Below, one piece after another: positions 24,013 through 33,462 of a stretch of 64,000 nucleotides of DNA. Position numbers and translations under genes: made by a program. Source of the DNA: Paenibacillus sedimenti (lineage in GTDB: Bacteria > Bacillota > Bacilli > Paenibacillales > NBRC-103111); the NCBI RefSeq assembly GCF_014534655.1, contig NZ_JACVVD010000006.1, positions 186,001 through 250,000 on the forward strand, given 5' to 3'. The notes beneath the pieces were generated by a model, which was given only the letters and a program-made list of their open reading frames with translations, was not told the origin of the DNA and ran no database searches. Numbering within the stretch: the first letter of the stretch is position 1; each line of letters opens with the position of its first letter.

Positions 24013-25842
24013 TTAAGCGCGTACTTCGGAGTGTGAGGCAAGGCGGATTTGCTTCATCGCCTGCGGTTCGATCGTTTGGAACTGCTGATCTTGAATCTGC
24101 AGTTGTTGAGCGGCGAACTCCCGGTACATGTCGTGAGTCTCCAGCAGTTCCTGATGCGTACCACTTCCTGTCACTTTCCCTTTGTCTAGAAAAATGATCT
24201 GATCGGCATCTACAACCGTAGACAGACGATGCGCGATGACTAGCGTTGTGCGCCCCTGCATCAAATTTTGCAGTGCCTGCTGCACCACGACCTCGGACTT
24301 GCTGTCGAGACTGGAGGTTGCTTCGTCCAGCATGAGGATCTTCGGATTACGCAGCAGTGCACGAGCGATCGCAATCCGCTGACGCTGTCCGCCGGACAGC
24401 TTGATGCCGCGCTCTCCGACCTCGGTGTCGTACTTATCCGGCAGCTCCTCAATAAATGCATCCGCATAGGCCATTTGGGATGCGCGCTGCAGCTCTTCCT
24501 GCGTGACTTCGCGCTGCATGCCGTAGCAAATATTATCGCGTATCGTTCCGGCAATGAGCGGACTTTCCTGTGAAACGTAGCCGATCTGGCTGCGCCAGGA
24601 CACGAGCGAGAATCGCTCTATCGGATCTTGGCCCAGCTTGATCGAACCGTTCTGCGGCGCGTAGAACCGCTCCAAGAGCGAGAACATCGTCGTTTTGCCG
24701 CTGCCGCTCGGGCCGACAATGGCCGTTACTTTGCCCGCTTCCATCGTGAAGCTGACGTTTTTCAGGACCGGCTCCCCTTCTTTGTAGCTGAACGTGACGC
24801 CTTCAAGATGCAGGGACTGCGATGCGTTTTGGAGCGTCTCCCCCGCATGCGGGTTCTCCTCTTCGTAATCCAGCACTTTGAGGATGGTATCGGTCGCCCC
24901 CATCGTTTTTTGCACTTGATTGAAAAATTGCGTGATCTGCGTAATCGGCAGGACGATCTGGAACAAGTACAGCATGAAAGCGACCAGTTGGCCCGCCGTA
25001 ATCGCGCCGGAAGACACGCGCATGCCGCCATAGCCGAAGAGCACGACGAGCAGCATCAGCATCACAAAAGAAATCAACGGCGCCATCATCGCCTGGATGC
25101 GGCCTTCTTTTAACCCGAATTGGAACAGCTTCTGAATGCCTGAGCTTCCCGCGTTATACTCGACCGGCTCGGCGTTAGCGGCTTTGACCAGACGAATTTC
25201 GGACAGTACCCGATTCAGCACGGAGGTGAAGCTGGCCGTCTCGGCTTGCAGGCCCTTGGATACTTTGTACATTTGTCTGCCCAGCGGGAAAAGGATGACA
25301 AAGGCCAGCGGGAATACGCTGAACATGATGAGCGTCATTTTCCAATCCATGTAGAGCAGAACGCCGATCGATCCTATGATCGCAATGATGCCGGTTATAA
25401 AACCAGCCATGTGCTCGGTAATGAGGCCTTTAATGATGGCAGTGTCATTCGTCATGCGGGAAATGGTGTCGCCCGTCTGGTTGTTATCGTAATAACCCAC
25501 GGGAAGAACCAGCAGCTTCTTCCACAAGCGGTCGCGTATGCCCGCCACAACCCGCTGTCCCGCGTAGTTAAGCAGGTAAACCGAGATCCCTGAGGCAATA
25601 GCCTGTGCCACAAAAGCGATAGCCATCCCGCTAATCTGCGCCCAGCTCAGCGAGCTGATCGAGAAGCTGTCGACGACGTTTTTGGTGAAAAGCGGAATTA
25701 CCAAGCCCACCAGTGTAGAAATGATACTTAATCCCAGCGCTATGCTTAATACGAGCTTGGGCGGATTCGCCTGAATGAGCAGGCGGACGAACGCGCGCCA
25801 ATTGCTCTTACCCGAATGCTCTGATGAAGTCGTTGTTGCCAT
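24013..25842 (-). CDS. ABC exporter, fused permease and ATPase (BmrA/MsbA type)
   Basis: A 609-aa half-transporter that would act as a homodimer. Six membrane segments fill residues 1-330. The nucleotide-binding domain has Walker A GPSGSGKTT, signature LSGGQRQRIAIARA, Walker B ILMLDEATSSLD and H-loop VIAHRLST. The cytoplasmic loop SRMTNDTAIIKGLITEHM is the coupling helix region typical of BmrA and YfiB/C-type multidrug exporters. AAAGGAGAG lies before the ATG. Monocistronic, with its own terminator. The C-terminal tail of about 40 residues is rich in Gln. Substrate probably lipophilic drugs or lipids. Confidence 0.93.
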   Translation of the reverse strand: MATTTSSEHSGKSNWRAFVRLLIQANPPKLVLSIALGLSIISTLVGLVIPLFTKNVVDSFSISSLSWAQISGMAIAFVAQAIASGISVYLLNYAGQRVVAGIRDRLWKKLLVLPVGYYDNNQTGDTISRMTNDTAIIKGLITEHMAGFITGIIAIIGSIGVLLYMDWKMTLIMFSVFPLAFVILFPLGRQMYKVSKGLQAETASFTSVLNRVLSEIRLVKAANAEPVEYNAGSSGIQKLFQFGLKEGRIQAMMAPLISFVMLMLLVVLFGYGGMRVSSGAITAGQLVAFMLYLFQIVLPITQITQFFNQVQKTMGATDTILKVLDYEEENPHAGETLQNASQSLHLEGVTFSYKEGEPVLKNVSFTMEAGKVTAIVGPSGSGKTTMFSLLERFYAPQNGSIKLGQDPIERFSLVSWRSQIGYVSQESPLIAGTIRDNICYGMQREVTQEELQRASQMAYADAFIEELPDKYDTEVGERGIKLSGGQRQRIAIARALLRNPKILMLDEATSSLDSKSEVVVQQALQNLMQGRTTLVIAHRLSTVVDADQIIFLDKGKVTGSGTHQELLETHDMYREFAAQQLQIQDQQFQTIEPQAMKQIRLASHSEVRA

Positions 25843-25860
25843 CTGTTTCTCTCCTTTACC

Positions 25861-26199
25861 CGATCGGACTCCCGTCCGTTCTCTGTGAATGACCTTACCC
25901 CTGCATCATACACATCTATTTTAAACGGAATATAAACTGGATGGATCGGGCCGGGGGTTGAACAGACTCGCGCGCTGCGCGAGAACTAAACCCTAACCTT
26001 TAATGCGATTAACGATTAAAAGTCCATATACAACGAATATTGTTAGAGATTTATGGACTTTTATTGCGCTCGGAGCCTGAAACGAAACGATTGCTCATCA
26101 TTTGCGTCACCGATATGCTTTATTTGCGACCTTTGTTCTTGTACGCCTCAAACGTAGGCAAGTCCTGATGATTAATCCTAAAGATACCGTCATTCAGTA
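25861..26199. other. Intergenic stretch with two unexplained hairpins
   Basis: No gene seen. CTCGCGC-GCT-GCGCGAG (25969-25985) is a compact GC stem. AAAAGTCCATA (26018-26028) and TATGGACTTTT (26052-26062) form a perfect 11-bp stem with a 23-nt loop and A/T flanks, terminator-like on either strand but without a gene before it. Confidence 0.45.
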
Positions 26200-26203
26200 A
26201 AAG

Positions 26204-26249
26204 AAAAGCCCGACGCCCCCCATTTACGATGGATGCGCGCCAGGCTTTT
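26204..26249 (-). terminator. Terminator of the DUF2135-like gene
   Basis: Minus strand AAAAGCC...GGCTTTT with an inner CGC/GCG stem and TTTTCTTTTAC after it. Confidence 0.65.
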
Positions 26250-26254
26250 GCTTG

Positions 26255-27841
26255 TTACCGAACTTCAATTGTTAGCGTCGGACTTCCTTCCAAATACTGG
26301 GAATTTCTTGCGGGTGCAATGTGTATATCAAATGTATCACCAGGCATTGGAGCGAAACGAATTTCCGGCACGTATACGTCCCCGATTTTAACGTAGGAGT
26401 ATTCTAATCCCGTTACTTTATAAGCTACCCCTGCCATTGTAGCTGTAACCTCGAAATCTTCGATCGTCAGAAGTTCTGCTATAGAGTTATCCAAAACCAA
26501 AGTGACCACATTATTATCGACACTGCCTCCAGTAATTGCAGCTTGTAATAACCTACCTCCAGCCGGGCTCTCCACTTCAGGCATATAGATCGGTTCTTCA
26601 TTTGTCAGCTCATTCTTAACAACAAAATTCGGAACGCCGGCTTCAAAAGTCAGGTCAAAGACATGCCAGTACGGTTCATTATTACCGGTATTTGGAACGA
26701 CAATCGGTCCTAGAATTTGCGCAAATCCACTTGAATTCTCCTTGTACACATTAACCGTAACTCCCGCACCTGCGAGATTCGCATCACCGGAGTAATTATT
26801 CACATAAAATTTATAGGGTCCATAGACTTGTTGGGAGACAGTTGACAATATGGTCTTTTCCAAGCCTCCCCCGTGTGTAATATCCTCGTCTAAATGGGCG
26901 TATTGGAGATCTTTATACTCATAAGTGTCATTTCCATAGTAGACATGAAACGGTTTTCTATCCGGCTTGGCGCCTATCAAATGTGAATCCAAATCCCTTG
27001 GTTGAGCGCCCCAACTAAGTTCAATTCTGATGTCACCTATTTCTGGAATAGGTGCAATCTCTAATTTATTCGCAACATTCGCATCTTCGCCAGGCACTAA
27101 AACTTTCGTGATAAAGGCAGGCGCATAACCCTTTCGATTAATCTCCATGGTATATGTATCCTCAATTAAATCAACTTTGTACATACCGTTCGAGTTCGTC
27201 ACGGTTTTCGCAGCTACTTCTCCTAAACGAATGTTATCACCTACCCGGAATTTTACTTCCGCATCGGAAACCGGCTCTTGCGTTTCTCTGTCGGTCACTT
27301 GGCCAATGATAAACTTTTGTTTATTAGACTTGGGCTCAATGCTATGAAGCAGGAAATTCAAGTTGCTCAAACGGAGATTTCCTACTTCCGTTTCCTCCGA
27401 ATCTGTAAAATCCCAACTATCCATCATCGGGTCAAACGAGTACTCAGCAACATCCCTGATGTCAAAAGAATCACTAGGATCGATAATAATCAAAGGAAGG
27501 TTAATAGAACCAAAATCAGGTAACTCAGCTATTAAACTATGTACGCCTTTACTCAAGGGACCGTCAAATTGAACACGAGCTAGTGTATCCCCTGCTCCGA
27601 TCGCCTTCCCGATCAGCTCATTCTCTTCCTCATTCGCTTCATAAATCCTGACCGTTGCTCCTTCCGGCGCATACAGAAAAATATCCGGCTTCATATCATG
27701 TGTAATGAGAGTGGATATAGGCGAAAAGATTCTGAAGCCTGGTAACTCATCAGCCGATACTTCTTTAACCAGAGTCCATGGACTCAACAACAAAATAGCC
27801 GATAATAAAATGGCAAATAGACGAAACTTATGCGGTTTCAT
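26255..27841 (-). CDS. Secreted protein with carboxypeptidase-regulatory-like and YfaP/DUF2135-like domains
   Basis: A 528-aa exported protein. A signal peptide spans residues 1-30 (LFAILLSAILLLSPWTLVKE). Residues about 175-255 form a CarboxypepD_reg-like beta sandwich (IIGQVTDRETQEPVSDAEVKF...GYAPAFITKV). About 270-400 match the YfaP-like domain (IRIELSWGAQPRDLDSHLIG, HVYYGN, GGGLEKTILS, YKFYVNNYSG). A C-terminal Ig-like strand-rich part follows. No catalytic residues are seen; a role at the cell surface in binding is likely. AGGGA precedes the ATG. Single gene. Confidence 0.8.
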   Translation of the reverse strand: MKPHKFRLFAILLSAILLLSPWTLVKEVSADELPGFRIFSPISTLITHDMKPDIFLYAPEGATVRIYEANEEENELIGKAIGAGDTLARVQFDGPLSKGVHSLIAELPDFGSINLPLIIIDPSDSFDIRDVAEYSFDPMMDSWDFTDSEETEVGNLRLSNLNFLLHSIEPKSNKQKFIIGQVTDRETQEPVSDAEVKFRVGDNIRLGEVAAKTVTNSNGMYKVDLIEDTYTMEINRKGYAPAFITKVLVPGEDANVANKLEIAPIPEIGDIRIELSWGAQPRDLDSHLIGAKPDRKPFHVYYGNDTYEYKDLQYAHLDEDITHGGGLEKTILSTVSQQVYGPYKFYVNNYSGDANLAGAGVTVNVYKENSSGFAQILGPIVVPNTGNNEPYWHVFDLTFEAGVPNFVVKNELTNEEPIYMPEVESPAGGRLLQAAITGGSVDNNVVTLVLDNSIAELLTIEDFEVTATMAGVAYKVTGLEYSYVKIGDVYVPEIRFAPMPGDTFDIHIAPARNSQYLEGSPTLTIEVR

Positions 27842-28152
27842 AGAATAAATCCCTACTTTCTTATGTTACTCTAAGTGAGCTTGATTGACAGAAATGGACA
27901 TTGAAATGAACGACTTATAAATTTAGGAGCTGTATGACGAGGCGTTGAATGGGTTATTCTTCTATATCATAACAAAATTCGACTAAAAATTGTGTTTTTT
28001 TCGAAAAAATTTATCAAATATTTATATCAATCCAGGATCTTTTTACAACATTCCCGGTTTCTTCGGTGAATTCCGATTCTAGCACACTATCATGCAATAG
28101 AAAGATGTTCAACATGAGAAAGCTGCCCCCATGAAGAGGACAGCTTGTTTTT
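27842..28152. other. AT-rich intergenic stretch
   Basis: No gene seen. A short AAGCTGCC/GGACAGCTT stem with a T-run on the plus strand lies at about 28119-28152, the wrong orientation for the SulP gene that ends here. The rest is AT-rich leader for the secreted protein gene. Confidence 0.4.
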
Positions 28153-29613
28153 TTAATGCGATGATGTGGAAATTAAGCCCACTTTGTTGATCAGATGCTG
28201 ACTTTCGTGATTGAGCCCCGTAATCGTGACTGTTTTGCCGAGCTGCTTATATTTATGAATGACCTTGGTAATTGCCGTGACGGCAGATTGATCCCAGACG
28301 TGCGAAGCGCGGAAGTCAATCACGACATGCTCAGGATCCTGCTGAGCCTCAAAGATGTCTACAAAATGGCTCATCGTCCCGAAGAATAGCTGCCCGGATA
28401 TTTCATACACCTTGTGATCCGCACTGTTCAGGTGCGAGGTCGCCCGTATTTTAGCCATTTTCCAGCCAAAATTCAACGCACTCAAAATGACCCCGGAGAC
28501 AACGCCTATCGCCAAATCTGACGTTGCCACTACAATGATGACCGTCAGTACCATCACCACCGCATCGCCGCGGGGTATCCTATGCAGCGTGCGAAGCGAG
28601 TTCCAGTCAAAGGTGCCGATCGATACCATGAACATGACGCCAACTAGCGCGGCCATTGGGATTTGCCGAACGACGGGAGCCAATACAAGAATCAGGAAAA
28701 GTAAGAACACACCGGCTACGAGCATCGAGAGCCGCGTTCTTCCGCCTGACTTCACATTGATCACCGTTTGTCCGATCATCGCACAGCCGGCCATGCCTCC
28801 GAAGAATCCCGTAATGATGTTCGCGATACCTTGACCGCGTACTTCACGGTTTTTGTCACTCTTGGTTTCCGTCATTTCATCAACGATGGTCGCTGTCAGC
28901 AGCGATTCAGTCATGCCGACAACAGCCAGAGCCAGCGAGAATGGCAGAATGCTCATCAGCATGCTCCAAGACAGATGAATTTGAGGTACGTGAAAAAGCG
29001 GCAGCGCCTGCTTAATCGTCCCCATATCTCCAACTGTGCGCACATCGATATGAAGGGTGACCGTCACAATGGTGACGACAATAATGGCAACCAAGGCGGA
29101 CGGCACCGCTTTAGTCAAACGCGGTAGACCATAGATAATAAGCAGTGTGGCCGCAACCAGTACATACATGATCCAAGATTCACCTGCAAAGCTAGGCAGC
29201 TGCGCCATAAAAATAATAAGAGCGAGCGCATTCACAAAGCCGACAATCACCGAATGCGGAACAAATGTAATGAACCTTCCGAACTTGAGGGCACCCATCA
29301 CCCATTGTAAAATGCCCGTCAAAATGCTGGCTGCATATAAGTATTCGATCCCATAACTGGCAACTAAAGGCCCCATCAGGGAAGCCATAGCCCCTGTCGC
29401 GGCGGAGATCATGCCGGGCCTGCCCCCTGCAAAAGATATCGTAACGGCAATGATAAAAGAGGCATATAATCCCACCATCGGATCCACACCGGCCATAATC
29501 GAAAAGGCAATCGCCTCCGGAATTAGCGCAAAAGCTACGGTTAAGCCCGACAATACATCTTTGCGGACATTACCAAAGAAACCTTGTTGAAACCACTGCA
29601 ACAGCAAAGTCAT
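28153..29613 (-). CDS. SulP family anion permease with STAS domain
   Basis: A 486-aa SLC26/SulP transporter. The N-terminal [20 protein letters not shown] and [21 protein letters not shown] segments, about 11-12 hydrophobic stretches and a short C-terminal STAS domain ([18 protein letters not shown]) define the family. Candidates for transport are sulfate, bicarbonate or other small anions; no adjacent carbonic anhydrase or sulfur gene decides between them. AAGGAG lies only 2 nt before the ATG, so the TTG two codons later (8-nt spacing) is a possible start. A near-consensus CcpA site lies about 115 nt upstream. Confidence 0.9.
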   Translation of the reverse strand: MTLLLQWFQQGFFGNVRKDVLSGLTVAFALIPEAIAFSIMAGVDPMVGLYASFIIAVTISFAGGRPGMISAATGAMASLMGPLVASYGIEYLYAASILTGILQWVMGALKFGRFITFVPHSVIVGFVNALALIIFMAQLPSFAGESWIMYVLVAATLLIIYGLPRLTKAVPSALVAIIVVTIVTVTLHIDVRTVGDMGTIKQALPLFHVPQIHLSWSMLMSILPFSLALAVVGMTESLLTATIVDEMTETKSDKNREVRGQGIANIITGFFGGMAGCAMIGQTVINVKSGGRTRLSMLVAGVFLLFLILVLAPVVRQIPMAALVGVMFMVSIGTFDWNSLRTLHRIPRGDAVVMVLTVIIVVATSDLAIGVVSGVILSALNFGWKMAKIRATSHLNSADHKVYEISGQLFFGTMSHFVDIFEAQQDPEHVVIDFRASHVWDQSAVTAITKVIHKYKQLGKTVTITGLNHESQHLINKVGLISTSSH

Positions 29614-29724
29614 CTCTCCTTATAAAGTTGGTTGTGACACTCCACTCTCAGGATTGTCGGGGCCGATATTCGCTTTCTTGATTATACGGGGCAATTGAAA
29701 GTTTTTCAGGCTCGAATCGTTCTA

Positions 29725-29738
29725 TGAAAGCGTTTATA
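29725..29738 (-). promoter_or_regulatory. Candidate CcpA (cre) site
   Basis: TGAAAGCGTTTATA matches TGWAANCGNTNWCA at all but one fixed position (T for C at position 13). It lies upstream of the SulP gene, where it could mediate carbon control. Confidence 0.4.
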
Positions 29739-29971
29739 CGCATTGTTTTCTTCTATATTCTCTGAATTTCTCTGTTTTTTATGTTTTCCACATGAAAAAA
29801 AGCCCCATACGCCAGGAGGCCGCTAAACGCAAGCATACTCCAAGGAAGAGGCTGGCGTTGTTGTCACGGAAGAGTTACAATGGGGTGAGAACAACAAAAA
29901 ATGAAACTATATTTCATACAATGGAACAACCCATGTGGAACAATCAATAACATGAAGAGGAGTGCCGAAAA
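29739..29971. other. Leader/intergenic region between SulP and VOC genes
   Basis: No gene seen. ACGCCAG (29808-29814) and CTGGCGT form a loose 7-bp inverted repeat around 29808-29858. The remainder includes the divergent promoters of the two flanking genes. Confidence 0.3.
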
Positions 29972-30343
29972 ATGAGCTATCACTTTGTAGGGATCGATCA
30001 CGTGCAGTTGGCTGCACCGCAAGGTTGTGAGGAGCAGGCAAGAAAGTTTTATGAGGGAATTCTTGGGATGACCGAAATTGCCAAGCCTGAAAAGCTGCAA
30101 GCCCGTGGCGGTGTATGGTTTCAGTGCGGACGCCACCAGGTTCATATCGGCATGCAGGACGATTTCCACGCAGCCAAAAAAGCCCATCCGGCATTCGAAG
30201 TACAAGGCTTAGCTGGGCTGCGGGCTCGCCTGGAGCAGTATGGCGTCAAGGTCAAAGATGACGACGCGCTGGAAGGCGCAGTACGATTCTTCGTCGATGA
30301 TCCTTTCGGAAATCGGATCGAATTGCTTGAGTGGTTGAAGTAA
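29972..30343 (+). CDS. VOC (glyoxalase/extradiol dioxygenase) superfamily protein
   Basis: A 123-aa single-chain VOC protein with two beta-alpha-beta-beta-beta modules. Potential metal ligands are His9 in GIDHVQLAAP, a Glu/His in the middle strand (HQVHIGM) and Glu119 in GNRIELLEW. The ending FFVDDPFGNRIELLEW is typical. Related proteins are often annotated glyoxalase, but substrate is unknown. GAGGAG lies 9 nt before the ATG. It is tail-to-tail with the helicase gene, 4 nt apart. Confidence 0.88.
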   Translation: MSYHFVGIDHVQLAAPQGCEEQARKFYEGILGMTEIAKPEKLQARGGVWFQCGRHQVHIGMQDDFHAAKKAHPAFEVQGLAGLRARLEQYGVKVKDDDALEGAVRFFVDDPFGNRIELLEWLK

Positions 30344-30347
30344 CCAC

Positions 30348-32672
30348 TTACCGGTGCGAAGGCAGCACCGTGTAATCCCGCCACTCCTCCGGCAGCAAGC
30401 GCTGATACAACGGCTGCAAGTAGCGGTCGTCGATGAGCAGCAGCACGCCGCGATCCGATTCGGAGCGGATCAATCGGCCCCCCGCCTGCTGCACTTTATT
30501 CATGCCGGGGAAGACGTAAGCGTACTCGTAGCCATTTTTACCAATGCGGTCCATGTATGCTTTGATGATGTTGCGCTCCGGTCCGAGCTGCGGCAGGCCG
30601 ACGCCGACAACGGCGACTCCCGTGAGCCGGTCTCCGACGAGATCGATACCCTCGGAGAAGATACCGCCCATGACGGCAAAGCCGACGAGCGTATCCTCGC
30701 GATCAGCTTCAAACTGGGCCAGATACTGTTCCCGCTCCTCCTCGGACATCTGGGCTTGCTGCACGAGAAGGCGCAGCCGACTCATGTCCGGGTTTCCCAC
30801 GACCATATCCGTAAAAGCCTCATACACACTGCTCATATAGGCATATGACGGAAAGAACACCAAATAATTACCCGGTCGTGTTGCCATCAGCTCGTAGAGC
30901 GTCCGTGCAATCGGCTCCCGGCTGCGCTCCCGGTCCTGGTAGCGCGTGGATAGGGGCTGGATCCGCACATCCAGCTGCTCTTTGGAGAACGGTGACGGTA
31001 CGGAGACGGAATAGTCGTTTTCACCTGCGCCTAACGCGTCCATGAAATAGGACAGCGGCGATAGCGTCGCCGAGAAAAACACGTGCGCCCGGTACCCCTT
31101 TCCCATCTGCTGCAGCAGATGGGAGGGGTCGAGGCAGAACAGCTTGACGGTGACCTCGCTCTTCTCGCACGCGGTAAAGGTCACATACCGCTCATCATAC
31201 AGCTTCGCGATACGGACAAAATTTTGCGCGCTGAAGTACGTGTCCAGCAGCAGCGGACTCGGCGTGCCCAAGCGCGTCGCCACAAGTTCCCGCTCCGCCT
31301 GGGAAATGAACGACTCCAGCAGCGCGATCAGCGTCTCCGGCAGCTCCTGCCAGGTTTCCATTTCTCGCTCGCCGATCCGTTTACGCACCGTGATCAGGTG
31401 CTGGTTAACCGCCTTCGCCGCATCGTGCAGCTGAGCGTGAACGCCCTTAAATTCTCGCTGTAAAGCGAGATAATCGGATTTATTCAGCGCGCTCGAATAC
31501 ATCTCCCGAGCCCGATCCACCAGATTGTGCGCCTCATCCACGAGTAAAGCGGTCTGCCGCTTTTGCTCCTCGAACAACCGCTTCAAGCTGACGCGCGGAT
31601 CGAAGACATAGTTATAGTCGCAAATGACCGCATCCGCAGCATAGGCGACATCCAGCGAGAATTCGAAGGGACATACACGATGCTTCCGCGCATACGACTC
31701 AATCACCGGTCTGGTCATCGCCGTCTCATGCCGGAGCAGGTCGAGCACGGCTTCATTGATCCGGTCGTAGTAGCCGTCGGCAAATTCACAATGTTCCCTG
31801 GAGCAGCGCACCTCCTCCTTAAAACACACCTTCTCCTTCGCTGTAATGGTCACCGTATGCAAATGCAACCCTTTGGCGCCCAGAATGGCATAGGCTTCTT
31901 CCGCTGCCGTGCGAGTGATCGTCTTCGCCGTCAAATAAAAAATGCGCTGAAGCAAGCCCTCTCCGATTGCTTTGACCGAGGGATAGAGCGTCGACATCGT
32001 CTTCCCGATGCCCGTTGGCGCCTTGGCGAACAATTTATGCCCATCTGCAATCGTTTTATACACCGCCCCCGCAAGCTTGCGCTGGCCTTCGCGGTATGCT
32101 TCGAATGGGAACGGCAGCTCCTTGATGCTCTCATTTCTTCGCCGTTCATGTTCTTTTCTCGCGTGGGCATACGGGTAAAACCGTTCCACCACATCAAACA
32201 CGAACCGTTCAAGCTCCTCATACGATACCTCTTCGGCGAATCGTTTCGTTTCCTCCGTCTCCACCTGCATATAGGTCAGTTGTACGCGCATGCGGTCTAA
32301 TCCTTTATCCTTGGCTACCATGTAGGCATAGCATTTGGCCTGCGCCCAGTGCACCGGATAAGAATCCTCCGTTATCAGTTCAATGTCCGATGAGGTCGAC
32401 TTAATTTCATCTACTGTCACTACGCCCATATCCTCATCCAATAGAAGCCCATCGCATCTTCCATCAATGACAAAAACAAGTTCCTGATGTGTAACTTCCG
32501 CAGAAACATATACCTCGCGTTGGTCTTGTTCACTGTATTGTTTTTGTACCTTCTGGTGCGCTTTCGTGCCCTCGGTCAGCGTCGTACTCGTCCGAAATCC
32601 GGCATCAATACTGCCGCTGCGATGCACATACTCCACGAGGGAGCGCACCGAAATATGAATGGTATCCGTCAT
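30348..32672 (-). CDS. PD-(D/E)XK nuclease-XPD/Rad3-type helicase fusion
   Basis: A 774-aa DNA repair helicase of the DinG/XPD group. Residues about 40-130 look like a RecB-type PD-(D/E)XK nuclease (VIDGRCDG at 69-75, VDEIKS at 87-92, HWAQAKCYAYM). Walker A is APTGIGKT (about 218-225) and the DEAH box is LLVDEAHNLV. Four cysteines (VCFKEEVRCSREHCEF ... HRVCPFE) suit an XPD-type 4Fe-4S cluster between helicase motifs I and II. C-terminal motifs (FFSATLSP, GIFSEGIDL, QAGGRLIR) complete HD2. GGCGGAG before ATG 32672 sets the start; 28 upstream in-frame residues are not used. Confidence 0.93.
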   Translation of the reverse strand: MTDTIHISVRSLVEYVHRSGSIDAGFRTSTTLTEGTKAHQKVQKQYSEQDQREVYVSAEVTHQELVFVIDGRCDGLLLDEDMGVVTVDEIKSTSSDIELITEDSYPVHWAQAKCYAYMVAKDKGLDRMRVQLTYMQVETEETKRFAEEVSYEELERFVFDVVERFYPYAHARKEHERRRNESIKELPFPFEAYREGQRKLAGAVYKTIADGHKLFAKAPTGIGKTMSTLYPSVKAIGEGLLQRIFYLTAKTITRTAAEEAYAILGAKGLHLHTVTITAKEKVCFKEEVRCSREHCEFADGYYDRINEAVLDLLRHETAMTRPVIESYARKHRVCPFEFSLDVAYAADAVICDYNYVFDPRVSLKRLFEEQKRQTALLVDEAHNLVDRAREMYSSALNKSDYLALQREFKGVHAQLHDAAKAVNQHLITVRKRIGEREMETWQELPETLIALLESFISQAERELVATRLGTPSPLLLDTYFSAQNFVRIAKLYDERYVTFTACEKSEVTVKLFCLDPSHLLQQMGKGYRAHVFFSATLSPLSYFMDALGAGENDYSVSVPSPFSKEQLDVRIQPLSTRYQDRERSREPIARTLYELMATRPGNYLVFFPSYAYMSSVYEAFTDMVVGNPDMSRLRLLVQQAQMSEEEREQYLAQFEADREDTLVGFAVMGGIFSEGIDLVGDRLTGVAVVGVGLPQLGPERNIIKAYMDRIGKNGYEYAYVFPGMNKVQQAGGRLIRSESDRGVLLLIDDRYLQPLYQRLLPEEWRDYTVLPSHR

Positions 32673-32851
32673 GTTTTTCTCCGCCCAAGAACATTTGTTC
32701 CTTATTGTAGCATGATCATACATGAAAAAGAAATATGGCCTTGCTTTTCTTTCCAATTCGCGTTATTTTATTGCCTCATATTGATACGGATGCTTTTCGA
32801 GTGGTACATTTAAGGAATCTCTTATCTGCGCTCCTCCGGAGGAACCTTACG

Positions 32852-33367
32852 ATGAATAATCACTCTAAAATTGCCCCTTTATTCGGCAAAGTACAGAAAA
32901 TGGTACAGCTTTATGAAGAACATGAAAAAAGAGAGAAAGACATTTTTATCGCTGTCGCCCGTCAATATGGGATCAAAAATTTGTCCGGCGATCTCACCAT
33001 TTCCGAAACACATGTCATTGAGCAAATCGGCAATCACGAAACGATCAGCGTGACCCGGCTTGCCGAGAAAATGGGCATGACCAAAGACGCCATCACTAAA
33101 ATCAGCGCCAAACTGCTGGATCGCGGATGGATTGAGAAGTTCGCCATGAGCGGGAATCGTAAGGAAGTTCAATTCCGGCTGACGCCTGAAGGTCGAGTCG
33201 TATACGAAGTTCACGAACAATACCATCTATATGCGGAGAAATTTTTCCAAGAGTTCATTAATAAATACACGGATGCTGAGTTTGAATTCATCGACCGATT
33301 GATCGGCGATATCACTCAAGCCATAGAAAACTCGATGGCCGCTATGGGCACCATTGTAAAAAAATGA
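32852..33367 (+). CDS. MarR family transcriptional regulator
   Basis: A 171-aa regulator with a MarR winged helix (SVTRLAEKMGMTKDAITKIS, LLDRGWIEKF, VQFRLTPEGRVVYEVH) and helical dimerisation ends. The open frame extends 39 codons upstream, but GGAGG (32838-32842) lies 9 nt before the ATG at 32852. That ribosome binding site is part of the palindrome TCCTCCGGAGGA, which could form a small hairpin and limit translation. The gene is followed by a terminator and a potassium channel gene. Target genes are not evident. Confidence 0.88.
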   Translation: MNNHSKIAPLFGKVQKMVQLYEEHEKREKDIFIAVARQYGIKNLSGDLTISETHVIEQIGNHETISVTRLAEKMGMTKDAITKISAKLLDRGWIEKFAMSGNRKEVQFRLTPEGRVVYEVHEQYHLYAEKFFQEFINKYTDAEFEFIDRLIGDITQAIENSMAAMGTIVKK

Positions 33368-33370
33368 AAG

Positions 33371-33392
33371 AAGCCGAATGCGGCTTTCTTTT
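33371..33392 (+). terminator. Terminator of the MarR gene
   Basis: AAGCCG-AATG-CGGCTT followed by TCTTTTC, directly after the stop codon. Confidence 0.75.
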
Positions 33393-33462
33393 CTAAGCCA
33401 AGCCAAGATATGCTACAATAGTCCGGTATGGGAAATATTACTATCGAGAAGGGAAAGCTGCC

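Noticed and set aside
28119-28152. Hairpin with T-run near the SulP stop codon as its terminator
   Set aside because: The T-run is on the plus strand while the gene is on the minus strand; stem is short.
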